From: Tremella fuciformis
Taxonomy: Eukaryota > Basidiomycota > Tremellomycetes > Tremellales > Tremellaceae
Direction of reading: 5' to 3'
Length of the DNA: 64,000 nucleotides
Assembly (NCBI GenBank): GCA_032768795.1
Contig: CP136496.1
Location: 186,001-250,000, forward strand
Every line of letters begins with the position of its first letter. The first letter of the stretch is position 1. A program made the translations under genes and the position numbers. The notes beneath the pieces were generated by a model. The model was not told where the DNA came from. It was given only the letters and a program-made list of their open reading frames with translations, and did not search any database. This document shows, in pieces, positions 45,381 to 56,241 of the stretch.

Positions 45381-45923
45381 TGTTGAGGGAAGCAGGAATG
45401 AGAGAACTTTGCTTGTTGGAAGATGGTAAGTTGCTGAATAAGAAGTGGCGCATTGGAGCAAGTCGAGGGTTTCGAAAAGTGCAGCAGAAGGCCACCGACA
45501 AAGGATGTGCCAAAGTATGTACGTCAGAGGGGAGAGTGTCGCTAAGGCGCCTGAGTTTTTGCAGTAGCTCTCAGACGGTGTGAGGGTGGGGCGAGTGCAC
45601 CAACTTGAATTTGATGAGGTTCGATGGCAGCGGACACGAACGCAAAAGAGGTAGCATGGGAAGGCTGGACAGATTTACAAACAGTACCCATCCGTGCCAG
45701 CGCAGAACCTCCCGCTCTTGAAATCCTCTTCCACCGCAGCCGTCCTGTCCTCTTGCGAACTGACACATAAGTCATGAAGGACCAAACTCCCGCCACGTAC
45801 AGTGTATCACCAATGAAGCAGAAACGGTAGTGACATAAAGCAATATCTACAGTAAAAGTAAAGTACGGGAAGGAATGGCTAGCGTTATTGCTGCTCAGCG
45901 CTTCGACACTGAAGATGGATGCA
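45381..45923. other. G2 upstream region
   Basis: Contains the G2 promoter with blocks shared with the G1 promoter. No gene is supported; a minus-strand frame of 134 codons overlaps it without motif. Confidence 0.4.
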
Positions 45924-46739
45924 CTACACTTTCGTAGGCACCTCATCCCATGAAATCTCTTCGCTCAATTCGCTTCCCCAAGACCTGAGAACATCCTTCC
46001 ACCAGGGCAGAAAGGTCGGGTCAATCAACCGTCCCCTGGTTTGTTGGTATTCCTGATGTGGGTTCACTCTGAACCATTCCTTGTGTATCTGCCGCCCAAT
46101 CTCGCGAAGCAGGGCGTCGTCGTCTTTCCTTTCGGTTGGTAAGGATCGAACAACAGCTTCGAGTAATAGTTGACGACCCTTTGACACAATTTGGGAGTCT
46201 CCACAAGTGCCCTTTGCAAACAAGTGATTGACTTCAGAGATGAACTGGTACACTTCTCGTACCTGCCTCTGCGTTCCGCCAATCACATGGTCAAGGCACA
46301 TATAGTGCAGATCGCCATCACAGTCCGTGAGGTAGATATTAGTCTGATCCTTGCAGTGAGACAGGCTACATTCCGATGCCGCACTGGTGTATTCCAAGGT
46401 TAGCCGGGGGGCTGGTCTGCCATTTCTCATCAGGCTGGTATTGAACACGCGAGTCATCATAGAAAAATCCCGATCGTGCGGGTTGACAAGAGGGAGGGAT
46501 CGTTCCAATTCCAAACTTTGATAAGTAGAACATGGACCGCAAGTGAGCGACAGAGGCCACGCGAGGTCGTTCCGAAGCGATTTACAACTTAGAGGGATAG
46601 TCTCCTCCCCGCAGATTCTGCACTTTGAACGCCAAGATCGGAGCTCTTCTGTCAACGCCTCCCCCTCCTCCGGGGCAAGGGCGGAGCCCAGACTCAGAGC
46701 GTCCACCGGTCCGGTTCCTCTGTCTGCTGTCTCTTCCAT
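45924..46739 (-). CDS. orphan Cys-rich protein, copy G3
   Basis: A single exon; ATG 46739 gives 271 residues, though the frame is open upstream to 46925 without ATG. Cysteines occur as C-R-I-C-G...C-K-S, L-T-C-G-P-C-S, E-C-S-L-S-H-C and later a single M-C-L-D-H, suggesting zinc binding. A long shared block with G4 is G-G-T-Q-(R/K)-Q-V-R-E-V-Y-(Q/E)-(F/L)-I-S, and the C-terminal third has K-E-W-F-x-V-N-P and P-T-F-x-P-W-W. The Cys spacing is loosely like the modules of G1/G2 next door, but homology between the two families is not demonstrated. Confidence 0.6.
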   Translation of the reverse strand: MEETADRGTGPVDALSLGSALAPEEGEALTEELRSWRSKCRICGEETIPLSCKSLRNDLAWPLSLTCGPCSTYQSLELERSLPLVNPHDRDFSMMTRVFNTSLMRNGRPAPRLTLEYTSAASECSLSHCKDQTNIYLTDCDGDLHYMCLDHVIGGTQRQVREVYQFISEVNHLFAKGTCGDSQIVSKGRQLLLEAVVRSLPTERKDDDALLREIGRQIHKEWFRVNPHQEYQQTRGRLIDPTFLPWWKDVLRSWGSELSEEISWDEVPTKV

Positions 46740-47519
46740 TGCAATTGATCGTTTGGACCGCTTTGCTGCCGCAAGCTGTTGTCTTTGAGTGTAAAGTGCT
46801 GATATGACAGGGAAACGGGCTCTTGCTCGTTCAGTCTTAAGAAGAGCAGGTCCACCGCAAAACGCTTCTAGAAATGAAAGGGTCTCAGACGCACAAGCGA
46901 AGAAAGGAAGGGATGCCAAATGCAAAGTGTACTTGCCAATGGCTCAGGAAGCCAAAATATCAGTCACCGTGGGCCCACTGGGATAGAGACTTGGCAAAGC
47001 TGTCGTGCCGTACGAGCTTTTGCCAAGGATGGAGGAGCACAAGGGACGGGTCTCATGAGAAGCGAGAAATGCAATCTCTGACAGCTACTTATAAAGCAGC
47101 TTGCAATCCGTCAGGTTTTTTTGCCAACCGCGGTGCCGAAAAGGGCACAAGGTACAGGTTCTCTCCAACATCTGAAGAGCCTCTATGACAGCGACCGCTA
47201 GACACGCCCATCAAGGAGCAAGATCCGTTGCGAGCTGCTGCCTTGTAAGCGCCAATCTTCCCGGTCTCCGCATGGACTATGCTCCAAAAGAGAATAGCTG
47301 GCATGCGAGCCGCAGAGCCGTCAGAATTCGTCGCTGTAAACAGCAGGAAGATTGTTGTGGACCGTAGCAGCAGTCTGTGTGGCAGAAAACGTAGTGACAT
47401 GAAACGATCTATATGCGAGGTGCAGTGTAAGCAGAGTGTGGCAAAAGCATGCCTGACCAAGATCAAGCAATCTCGACATTCACGCAGCCCTGTGGGTGGT
47501 CTATGCTCTTCAAGGGACT
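46740..47519. other. spacer between G3 and G4
   Basis: The promoter region of G3 and the 3' region of G4. A 5' continuation of the G3 frame to 46925 lacks an ATG. No other gene is supported. Confidence 0.4.
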
Positions 47520-48329
47520 TCACCGCAAAAGACTTGGTGAGCCGACTGTGCGACCCCAGTTCGAAACAAGATTGTCCCACCAAGGCTGGAATGTGGGGTG
47601 TGCATGGCGTTGGATCGACTGAGGATTGATAGGTGCTTCCGGCAGCGGATTGACCCCGAACCATTCCTTATTTGCCTGGTTCCAGATACGTTCATGTAGA
47701 TCCGGAAGGTCCCTCAGTTCCACGGGCAAGCACCGGGCAGCCGCCTCATACATGAGCTGACGACCTTTGGTCACGATAGTTCTGTCAGCGCCCAAGTTCT
47801 TGGGCACATCATTGATGGCAGAGATGAGTTCGTACACTTCTCGCACTTGCTTCTGTGTGCCACCACTCACGTGTGCAAGACACGTAAAGTGTGAATAGCC
47901 ATTTTTGTCTGTAAGGTAGAAATGAGTCAACGCTTTGCACCGATCAATCGCACATCTTGAGGTTGCAAAGGTATATTCCAAGGTCTGCCGGGGAGCTGCT
48001 TTGCCATTCCCTATCCTGCTTGGGTCGAATACCATCCCTACTGACTCGAAATCCGAGCCGTGCGGATGGGTAAGTGAGAGGGAGCGTCCTATCGCCGACC
48101 GTTCCGCAGTGCTACACGGAGCACACGTGAATTGAAGAGGCCACGCGACACTTCCGACACTCTGAGTTTCGCCGCCTTCGCGTACCATTTGGTCAGGCAA
48201 TGAGCATAGAGTGGGCACGGTTCCGGTCTTGCAGGCTCTGCACATCCGCAGACGATCATCCTCGTATATCGCCCTTTTTATAACCCTGTCAGTGCTCAAA
48301 GCTGTGAGCAACGCAATGTCAGCTTGCAT
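47520..48329 (-). CDS. orphan Cys-rich protein, copy G4
   Basis: A single exon from ATG 48329 to 47520, 269 residues. It aligns with G3 along most of its length: C-R-A-C-K...C-S-L, F-T-C-A-P-C-S, R-C-A-I-D-R-C, T-C-L-A-H, G-G-T-Q-K-Q-V-R-E-V-Y-E-L-I-S, K-G-R-Q-L-(M/L)-(Y/L)-E-A, K-E-W-F-G-V-N-P, P-T-F-Q-P-W-W. The extreme C-terminus differs from that of G3. Tandem, same-strand arrangement shows local duplication. No domain is recognised. Confidence 0.6.
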   Translation of the reverse strand: MQADIALLTALSTDRVIKRAIYEDDRLRMCRACKTGTVPTLCSLPDQMVREGGETQSVGSVAWPLQFTCAPCSTAERSAIGRSLSLTHPHGSDFESVGMVFDPSRIGNGKAAPRQTLEYTFATSRCAIDRCKALTHFYLTDKNGYSHFTCLAHVSGGTQKQVREVYELISAINDVPKNLGADRTIVTKGRQLMYEAAARCLPVELRDLPDLHERIWNQANKEWFGVNPLPEAPINPQSIQRHAHPTFQPWWDNLVSNWGRTVGSPSLLR

Positions 48330-48925
48330 CCTAGACAGGCGGCTTGCTGTGAGGAATATAGCCAAAGCTCGTTAAGGACTTGTTGCCACTTGAATATGCT
48401 GCGGTGCAAAACAGGCGGCGGGTCAGGCTGAAAGAGCCACGCTTTTATCCCGGCGGAGAGCAGTGTACGATGTGGACCAGGAAGGCGCAGGGTGGAAGGA
48501 GTTGCAAATGTGAGACGCTATTGGCAAAAGTCTAACGATGACGGTATGGCAGATCCTTTCGCAAGCAGCGGTGATCACGCAGGAGGCGCCATTGGGCCGG
48601 CCGTTTCGAGGAGTGTGTGACTAAGACTACAGAGCGGTCTGCGACCTATGACCAGTGCCGGCGGACTCGCCTGCGAGTAAGTGGCCAGGCTCTTTGTCGA
48701 CCACGATGTGTTGGTCGACCATATGCCGGGTCCTCGCACGAACTGCGCCACAATGGTGTGTGCACTTCGGCGCATGTATCTACACAGATCGGCACAAGTG
48801 TGGATGCAGGTGCAAACTTGTAGACAGATGCATCATTTGAACCATATATCAATAGGCATACTGGACAGCGGATCTCCACATTTCGAAGCAGGAGTCTCCA
48901 AATTACAGCTCCTAGCTCGTTGGGA
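48330..48925. other. spacer between G4 and G5
   Basis: The G4 promoter region and the 3' flank of the G5 remnant. No gene is supported. Confidence 0.4.
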
Positions 48926-49342
48926 TCAGTCCTTCCTGGTCCGACTGCCGGCCGAAGAGCTGCCTTGGGCGACTGCAATTGCTCCCCTTTCCGCCTGTGA
49001 GCGGAAATCATCCAACCATCGAAGGAAAGACGAGTTCGTATGCTCTTCAACCTCATGGACTGTCCTCGTTTCCCCTGTCAAGGACAATTCTTCGTACGAT
49101 TCGCTAAGGAATCCCTCTTCAGCCGGTTCGCTGTAGGGTTCAAGCTCAAATGGTTCGCTCATGGCCTCCTGCCAAATGTATTGCCGGATTGATTTTTGGA
49201 CTCTGAGGTATTCAGGCAGGGAATTCACCGCCACCTCGTACAGTAACTGGCAACCTTTTGACCGGATCACAGCGTCAATAGTGCGTGAGGACTTGTGAAC
49301 AAGGGGAGATATGAAGTCTAGGACCTTGGCAGGGGATGAGAT
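48926..49342 (-). pseudogene. truncated third copy of the G3/G4 family
   Basis: An open frame of 138 codons starts right after an acceptor-like TGTAG at 49343-49345 and ends at 48926. It aligns with the C-terminal half of G3/G4: V-I-R-S-K-G-C-Q-L-L-Y-E-V-A-V-N-S-L-P matches the K-G-R-Q-L-M-Y-E-A block, followed by Q-E-A-M-S-E-P-F corresponding to N-K-E-W-F. The Cys-rich N-terminal half is missing. A Pro-rich open frame upstream (ATG 49520, donor GTGAGT near 49390) cannot be spliced to it in frame, so it is either a remnant or has an unsolved first exon. Confidence 0.5.
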
Positions 49343-49855
49343 CTACATTTGAGTCAGTCACAACGCCCGGTGTTCTGTCAAACTCACGTGTTAGAGGCAT
49401 TGGGTTTGGGGGGACGGGGGGAGGAGGGGGGAGAAGGAGGGGCTTCGTAGCAAGAAAGACTGGTGGTCTCGCAGGTGTTTCGCATGAGCTTCTCATGAAA
49501 AGAGGATCGTTAGCGATCATTGCTTATTTCCAAAACACTCGAGAAGCCATGATCGCATGCTTTTGTAAATGCTTGTCTGAGTGAAAAGGCAATTGTGTCA
49601 CGAGGATTGCAGGGGGAGGGCCAAAGTCTACCCCAAAGGTAGGGCACGGCGAGAGTGCTCCACACCAACAAGGATAGCCTGCTCGTCACTGGCTTGAAGG
49701 ATCACTGAATTGGAATGAGCAGTGACCAGTATCCCACGGCACGAACACATTCATACGCAGGGGCCTGTTGAAAGCTTGGGTGAACGACTCCATTTTCAAG
49801 GTATACCGCTTGCTCATAGGAGCTCGCGCCATCATGTCGCGAGTTCGACGGTTGC
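49343..49855. other. intergenic with C-rich tract
   Basis: Contains a G/C homopolymer-rich stretch at 49398-49442 that would encode poly-proline on the minus strand, and the 3' flank of the methyltransferase gene. No complete gene is supported. Confidence 0.4.
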
Positions 49856-50614
49856 TCATACCCTCTCTAGAGTGTAGGCCCAGACTCCTGTCTCCGGCTC
49901 ATGTACTATCCTCTCGGATCCGTTTGACTCCTTGACCTTTCTCCCCTCTGGCAGATACGCCGTAGCCACGATCTCCCGGCTGAGCACCTGCCATGGAGCG
50001 TAATGTGTCGTACCGGTCTCGCCTGAAGCGACTTGATGGCCCAGATCTTCAGCTGTCGGTCGGAGATGTGGAAAACGATTCTCAGAGTAGGATATGCAGA
50101 CCCATCTCCCGCCCGGTCGCACGATCGAGGCGAGGTTTCGACACAGCACGTGTAGCGGCTCTACTGATGCGTGATCTACGGGCAAATTGGGACCACAGGA
50201 GATGGCATCAGCCGTTGATTTGTCGAGCAGGATATCGAACATGCCTATGTCTGGTTGAATCGGTGCGAGGACGTCGAGGTGAACGATCGAGCTGTGTGTC
50301 ACCGATGTGGGACTACTGATCGAGTCGGCGACGTAGTCAGAGTCGACCACATCAATGACGACCCGGCCCTTTGCCTCGGTCTCAAGCGCCTGACGGACAT
50401 GCTCTCCTAGTCGAGAGGTACCACATCCGAAATGCAGCACCCTCACCGGTGCAGAGCTGGAAGGGCTCGACGCATCGCGTTGACTGAGCACGTCCCGGAA
50501 TGCCCGGACGACGGCGGGGATGACCTTGTCCGATGAGACCAGCCACTCAAACTCCGTCTCGGTCCCGAATCGATTGGACCAGTATGCTGCAGAGGCGAAA
50601 TCTGTGCCGCTCAT
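49856..50614 (-). CDS. METTL13/EEF1AKMT4-like methyltransferase
   Basis: A single exon, 252 residues, ATG 50614. The N-terminus has the Y-W-x-x-R-F...F-E-W-L signature that precedes the SAM domain in this family. Motif I is V-L-H-F-G-C-G-T-S-R-L-G-E (residues about 59-71), an acidic residue follows in V-V-D-S-D, and the post-motif block F-D-I-L-L-D-K-S-T-A-D-A-I corresponds to F-D-x-x-L-D-K-G-T-x-D-A in METTL13 and EEF1AKMT4. These are class I SAM-dependent methyltransferases acting on protein lysines or termini, notably of elongation factor 1A, in the cytosol. The exact substrate here is not predictable. It is head-to-head with the NTF2-like gene. Confidence 0.78.
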   Translation of the reverse strand: MSGTDFASAAYWSNRFGTETEFEWLVSSDKVIPAVVRAFRDVLSQRDASSPSSSAPVRVLHFGCGTSRLGEHVRQALETEAKGRVVIDVVDSDYVADSISSPTSVTHSSIVHLDVLAPIQPDIGMFDILLDKSTADAISCGPNLPVDHASVEPLHVLCRNLASIVRPGGRWVCISYSENRFPHLRPTAEDLGHQVASGETGTTHYAPWQVLSREIVATAYLPEGRKVKESNGSERIVHEPETGVWAYTLERV

Positions 50615-50823
50615 CCCATGATGAAATGGAAAAGTCGACAGTAAAAAGCAAAGGGCTGGGAGCGCGACGAGCGGTGCAGAGGACGCGTCTCGGCAATTTC
50701 GGCGTCTCGCCGTTGATGATTGTCTGGTTGGGACACCGAATATTCAGCTGTGTATTCGACTGTGAGCAAGCCGGCGTGCCAGAGGGCATCGTGTCAGCAG
50801 CAGAGGCGCCCTGTCCAGCAGCG
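50615..50823. promoter_or_regulatory. bidirectional promoter
   Basis: A 209-bp spacer between the divergent methyltransferase (-) and NTF2-like (+) starts. The plus-strand frame is open across it, so a longer N-terminus for the NTF2-like protein cannot be excluded. Confidence 0.4.
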
Positions 50824-51354
50824 ATGCCGGCCTCGGAGGTGGATGCAACTCGTCAAAGCGACCGTTCACCGCTCTACACGAAGCTGGAAGCTCTCGCTCG
50901 CGCCCATGCCCTTCCCGACTCACTCGAGCATATCCTCTCCATCCGGCACCCAGACGCGGTGCATGCCTGGGGTCATGCCAATCTCGTCCGGAAGGAAACG
51001 GGTCTGCAGGATAAGATGGACAATTCCGCCTTTGCGGACCACCTCCGGTCGACCGGGAGATACATTACGGCGAACAACAGCCGGCTGCACGACATCATGG
51101 TGGATGAACATTCGAGGATCGCCGTCGTGCGGATGAGCTACTTTCTTCAGGTCAAAGGCGGAGATGGGGAGGCTGTGGAGAATGAGCTGGTCTGGTGGCT
51201 GCGATTCCCGGACGGGGATGTCTCCCAGTTGAAGATCATCGAAAGCATCGAATACATCGACGCGAGCGCCAGCGCGAGGATCGGCACCCTTGTTAGACAG
51301 GTGTATGGGACGATCGGGGACGATGTTCGGGGAGGCATCACATTACAAGAGTGA
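50824..51354 (+). CDS. NTF2/SnoaL-like protein
   Basis: A single exon; ATG 50824 gives 176 residues. The core from about residue 45 reads as an NTF2-like cone fold: an N-terminal helix pair with H-P-D-A-V-H-A-W-G-H, then alternating strands, H-D-I-M-V-D-E-H-S-R-I-A-V-V-R-M-S-Y, E-L-V-W-W-L-R-F and I-I-E-S-I-E-Y-I-D, with the last strand reading into a C-terminal helix. Such proteins are small enzymes or binding proteins; many fungal ones are of unknown substrate. The frame is open upstream of 50824 through the start region of the neighbouring gene, but that part has no domain-like content. Confidence 0.6.
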   Translation: MPASEVDATRQSDRSPLYTKLEALARAHALPDSLEHILSIRHPDAVHAWGHANLVRKETGLQDKMDNSAFADHLRSTGRYITANNSRLHDIMVDEHSRIAVVRMSYFLQVKGGDGEAVENELVWWLRFPDGDVSQLKIIESIEYIDASASARIGTLVRQVYGTIGDDVRGGITLQE

Positions 51355-52026
51355 TACGTTGGGGGGGGGGGGGCTTGTTGAGGACAGCGTTCGGTTCTCT
51401 CGAACTCTGTTCGCCTCTAGGCCCTTTTGCGTCCGCGCTTCGCGACCTACATGAATCGAGCACGCAGGCAACGTCATCAGCATGGCAAAACCTCGCTTTG
51501 AAGGGAGGGACATCGACAGGAAGGCGGACTCTACGTGTCGAACGAACGCGCACCCGCCGTGCCGCCTGTCAACGTCGCCATGTATATTTTTGGCAGGAAA
51601 ATCCAGACTATACAGTCGCCTGCGTCAACTAGAGGGTGGCAGCTTTGGCCACCGACAAAGCCCCTGTCAGACACAGCTGTATGGGGTACGTCCCGCGAGA
51701 GCCATGCGCGTCTGAGGCTCGTAACCGCGCACCAAGCCCTCCCGTGGAAACTTTCCATATACACATTGTGGCAAAGTCCAGGCTCTTCCCGGAGAAGCGA
51801 GAACAGCGAGAAGGCATGAGACCTTTCATGAGAAGCGCTCCCTTCTTCTTGCACCGCGGTCGTTTACACGATGTTGCCACTACACCTTTCATGTGGCGTT
51901 ACACTTAGACTCGACCAACTTACGCTTCCTAGCTACACAATGCAGGCTCTTTGAGAAGACTTCAGATCAGCTGTCTCCCTGGATCCAGGAAAGGGAAACA
52001 ATACTACCACTAGTCAGCTGAATCCA
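51355..52026. other. intergenic, G13 run
   Basis: Begins with a run of 13 G at 51361-51373 just after the stop codon of the NTF2-like gene. Overlapping frames on both strands have no support. Confidence 0.4.
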
Positions 52027-53104
52027 ATGCTGCCCTTGCTCGGACAAGAAACCAACACCAGCCGGGCTACTTCCTCCTTCGCAGAGGTCTTCGACGCGCA
52101 GGTGGCGGAAGCAAAGTACTCTTATCCCTGGTATGGGCGCAGAGACACCCAAGCGCTGCGCGATACACTAGTAGATGCTCGCGGCAATCGCTCTTCTCGA
52201 TCGTTCAGGAACTGGAAGCGGAGACTGACCGAGAGCTTATCCGGGGCGTGTGCAGCGCCGCTTTGTGAAGGGGATCAATCGCCAATAGTCGGCGCGCGAC
52301 TCGCCATCCAAAATGCTTTGTAAGTGCGCTCTGTGTGGGCTCTTCACGCTGAGACCCCACAGTGTCGGGGAAGATACTCCACCGCCGCCGATGAACAATC
52401 GCAATTGCGATGAGAAGACAGTTCGCCTCGATAGAGAGCAGCACCGTTCGTTTATAGATGTCTATACCGATATGGTGGACTTGGCAGTTTACGACACTGG
52501 CCGTTTTCGCTGCTCTTCCAATAAGGAGCTCCTCGAAAAGCTGCTTGATGCTCGAAGCGACCGTTCAGGACCCAAGTTTGCTGCAATGAAAGACGAATTG
52601 GGGGGTTGTATTTCGGATGCCTTCGGTACCCATAATTGCAATAAACAGGATAACATGGGGGACGCTCAAGCCAGATTTGCGATTTACGACGCATTGTGAG
52701 TGCGTGCGTCTCCTGTCTTGCTGATATTCTGCAGCTGTAAAGACGAGGGATCCGCAATTTCGAGTGGTCATGAGCGCGGCCGGGAGTCCTCGTTGAGCGC
52801 CGGCAATGGAAGTCTGGGTTCAGGGCCTTCCGTGATTCTGGCAAGTCAACAACGCAGACCCAAACGGCCTTCAGTACGCCATCAGCCCCCTTTACCGACC
52901 AATAGTTCAGCGGGTCTTTCGCTCGCGCTCAGCCCGGCGGAGATGACGGGAAGTTTCATGCCCGCGACCCAAAGTTCCAGCATTGCTGGGACCAGTGCCT
53001 TGAAGGGGTCGCGGTCTCCTCGTCGCGGCAACTTTCATGTCCACTTTGCTGAAGATCCAGTGACGGACACGACAGTCGTCTCCAACTCGTCCAGGCAATC
53101 ATGA
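52027..53104 (+). CDS. orphan family member M1, duplicated domain
   Basis: Exons 52027-52319, 52363-52695 and 52735-53104 give 331 residues; both introns (43 and 39 nt, donors GTAAGT and GTGAGT) interrupt codons after the second base. Exons 1 and 2 encode two copies of the same unit of about 100 residues, each with a D-A-R block (T-L-V-D-A-R-G-N and K-L-L-D-A-R-S-D), a Cys-containing helix and an end of A-x-x-x-A-I-(Q/Y)-(N/D)-A-F across the splice. Exon 3 is a Ser/Pro-rich tail. The same unit and phase-2 intron recur in M2 to M6, so this is a tandem-domain version of a local family. Not recognised as a known domain. Confidence 0.65.
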
Positions 53105-53557
53105 TTGGCTGTTGGCGCGGTGTCTTCACCATGTTGCTGCAGATAATCCCCCAGGAGTCTCTCTTATTATGTTCATGCAATTTCCTAAGACTGGTCTGCA
53201 GATGAGTTTCGAGGTCTTTGTACGCAGTAGTACACGATCGCTGATTCCAGCCATGCCGCACCAAATAGCTCGTTTGAGTGATTCGCAATCCAAGCAAGTT
53301 TTGCGAGAGACTGCATAGCTGCGACCGGCCCAGGAGGCAGTCCTTTCTGCCGCTGCGCCACGTCAGACATTTGTGATCCTTTGTAAAGCCGCCAAAGGCC
53401 TGACAGTCGCTCGCAGCTGCACCTGCACTGCCGTCTTCGCCCACACCCGCCGCTTGCCACCCAACCACACTACTAATCTGATTCAAGCTTGGGGACCATC
53501 TGCCTCGTCGCACTCTATTCAACGCCCTCACCGCTACCAGCTGTCCGGCAAAGCACG
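53105..53557. other. intergenic spacer
   Basis: No gene supported; a 191-codon minus-strand frame (52956-53531) overlaps M1 exon 3 and is a shadow. Presumed promoter of the next gene. Confidence 0.4.
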
Positions 53558-55185
53558 ATGCCCGGACTACTCACTCTTGACTCTGACTCTGCGCAAAGCA
53601 GTACCTACATCACACGCCCAAGACCTGTCAAATGCAAGGTCCTCCATACAGAGCAGCCCCCCTCACGAGTCTCAACTTCCCCTGCGGAACTTGCGAGCCT
53701 TGACCCGTGGGTCAAGAGAAAGCTCACCCCCAGCCTTGATTGGCCGCTGACCCAGATTGAGCACGCGGTTCTTGCTCCTGGGACCGACGGCCTCAGGATC
53801 ATCAGGGTCAGTCCTTGATACGGTTGTGATATGTGCTCAGAGTGCAGGGACCATCTTTGACGGAGCAATGCACTGTCAATGACTCCACATTCCACAACTC
53901 GATGGGATTCAGCACTCCCGGATTTCCCGAAAATGATTCTTTGGCTGTTTGGCCTCCAAAGCCAGACCAGGAAACGACGAAGCCGAAGTCCGAAAAGTAT
54001 CGCCGTGGCATACCCGGGCGTGATAATAAAGAATTAGCTTATCTCAAAAAGCTAGAGCCCGTCCTCGGCGAGAAGACCTTTCGTGCCATCGATTCCTTCA
54101 CGCAAAACTTTCTCGAGACTCTACCGCTTGAAGACAGGGACGATGCGTTCGTCCCTTACTCGATCTACGACCTGCAGTCGGATCTCGTGGACGAGGAATA
54201 CCGATTGACCGCTGCGGAAGGCAAAACCATTGAAGAGACGATGTTCGCAGGCAGCAGGGCGCATCTGTACGGCGCAATTGGGGAAACGCCGACAGTTTTT
54301 GCCCTGTGCAATGAACTGGCGCAGGCGGTCATACCTTACGAAAATCACAACGAGTTCTCGGTATCACCCAATCTCCATCCGTGCATCAAGGCCTCTGCGG
54401 CCCTGCGCGCTTCCGTAGCGGAACCAAACTCCCAGCGATCCCTCGCATGGGTACAGACGGGTATGGAGCACAACCTCCCCATGAAGGACGTGCGCTGGGT
54501 GGCAGGACGAATCTTGGAGCGCAGGACGGATTACCGTTTCCTCAACTTCACGACGAAGGATATGCAGTATAGTCTCAATGAGGGGACGGCCCACTACGCC
54601 GAGGCGTTTATGGAAGCTGTGGACCGCGAAAAGGAGGAGGCCATCAAGAAAGCCTTGTTTGAGGCAGCCGCTAATGGAGACACCGAAGAAGAGGCACAAT
54701 CAGAGGCTGGCACTACGCCTATTGCAGCTTCTTGGACGGCGCCTTCGCAAGTCAAAGTTACCGACATGACAACTACAAACAGCGAAGCACAGCAAAGTAA
54801 CTTCCGGGTGACTGCGCTGTCGGAGGGCTCAGAGACCTCGAGCACGATGTTATTCGATACAGTGAAGACCACTCCCCCCGAAAGGCCCAAGGTCACGGTG
54901 CAGACGTCATCGTTGGGCGATACTCCCGTCCTATCGTCTGGATCAAGCCCCACTCTATCCAGCTCTGATAGCAGTCCCGCCACACCGACTTGGGAGAATC
55001 GGGCACCTTTGGATGGGAAAGTAGAACTTGACGACGAAGTGGCTAGCAGTCCGGCCACGACCACGGGCAGGAAGGACATCATCCCAGTCACGGTAGCACC
55101 CGATTTCGGTTCACTATCAGGGCTCGGATCCGCGACCGCGTCAGGATCGATGGGTGGCTTCACGACAACGGTTGCGGCCCATTGA
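53558..55185 (+). CDS. orphan protein, 528 aa, Ser/Thr-rich C-terminus
   Basis: Two exons, 53558-53806 and 53848-55185; the 41-nt intron (GTCAGT...GTGCAG) falls between codons. Residues about 125-330 form a folded, mostly helical part (for example F-R-A-I-D-S-F-T-Q-N-F, G-A-I-G-E-T-P-T-V-F-A-L-C-N-E-L and R-W-V-A-G-R-I-L). Residues about 330-520 are Ser/Thr/Pro-rich and likely disordered. No transmembrane span or known domain is recognised. It lies inside the array of the M family but shares no unit with it. Confidence 0.6.
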
Positions 55186-56241
55186 CGGCGCACAAGTGCG
55201 AAACATGAAGCTTCGCTCAGTCGCTTGCTCGGCGTTGCTGTATATGTTAGTCCTAAACCACGCTTTGACACCGTGCCTCGCCATGTAGATTTCGCATCAC
55301 GTAGAAGAATGGACAGCAACGTTGTGCATACTGAACTTCCACCTTTCCAAGCTACAACTGGCCAGATATCACTCGACCCTCTTCTACGTATCTGGTTGAA
55401 CCATCACAGCGACCGAGAGATGACAGAGCATGGATCTGCCTGCCGCTCCATCTGACTCAAACATCGCGTTGACATTGTACTGTATTTATCTCATGCATGC
55501 TTAACCCCTGTACTCTTGGTGAGAAATCAGACAGGGAGCAGCTGTGCCGAGCCTACAAGTGACCTGGGCTTCAGAGTCCGACTTGGTCACGAGGCTGTAT
55601 GAAGAAGACCGCCGGAAAGCACTCCCGTTCTGGACCGTGCGTTCCCCATTGCCCAGCTGCTGCAGCGTGACCAGGGTCTGATGATGTCTAGCTTGCGACT
55701 GTCAATATATCACAGCCCTGTGAGAGAGATGAGGCGTAGACACCCAAACGAAGATGCAGAGATGCTGATGGCGAGATCGGCCAGGAGATATTCAATGACA
55801 GGGGATCGACCCTGATCTTTCCCCTGAGTCGGCTAGCTAGATTGCGCCGCTTTGCTTCAATGGCGCCGCGTCCTAACAGAGATATTGCGGCGACCGTTTC
55901 AAAAGTCCGCCTATCTTTCCAGGCGCGTTTCATGAAATTGTAGCGGCGATAAAGGATGTCGCTCCGTGCGTCATCGTCGAAACGGGATTGAAGTCATGCC
56001 GAGCGCTGTCTCGTCCTGAGACCTTTCCGGTACAAAGGGCAAGATGTCCCTGGCTCACGTCGACCCCTGAGCACGCCAGAAGTCCCCCTCCCCCATGAGA
56101 CAGCCATGGCGGGTTTCAACTTCGAGATAATGCTCCGCTTTGCCCTTGGGAACGCCTTGACATATACGTACATAGATATATAGGAGGTCCTATAATTTCG
56201 CCCCTCCCAGGCCAGACCACGCTTTTGTGAGAATCACCTCT
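55186..56241. other. intergenic spacer
   Basis: No firm gene. A minus-strand frame at 55688-55933 (81 codons, ATG start, basic composition) has no motif or context and is not called. The last 30 bases are the leader of M2, with TATATAGG-like sequence near 56175. Confidence 0.4.

Noticed and set aside
52956..53531. 191-codon minus-strand frame
   Set aside because: Antisense shadow of M1 exon 3 and of intergenic sequence; no start context or homologue in the window.
55688..55933. 81-codon minus-strand frame with ATG
   Set aside because: Basic composition but no motif, no splice context and no related sequence elsewhere in the window.
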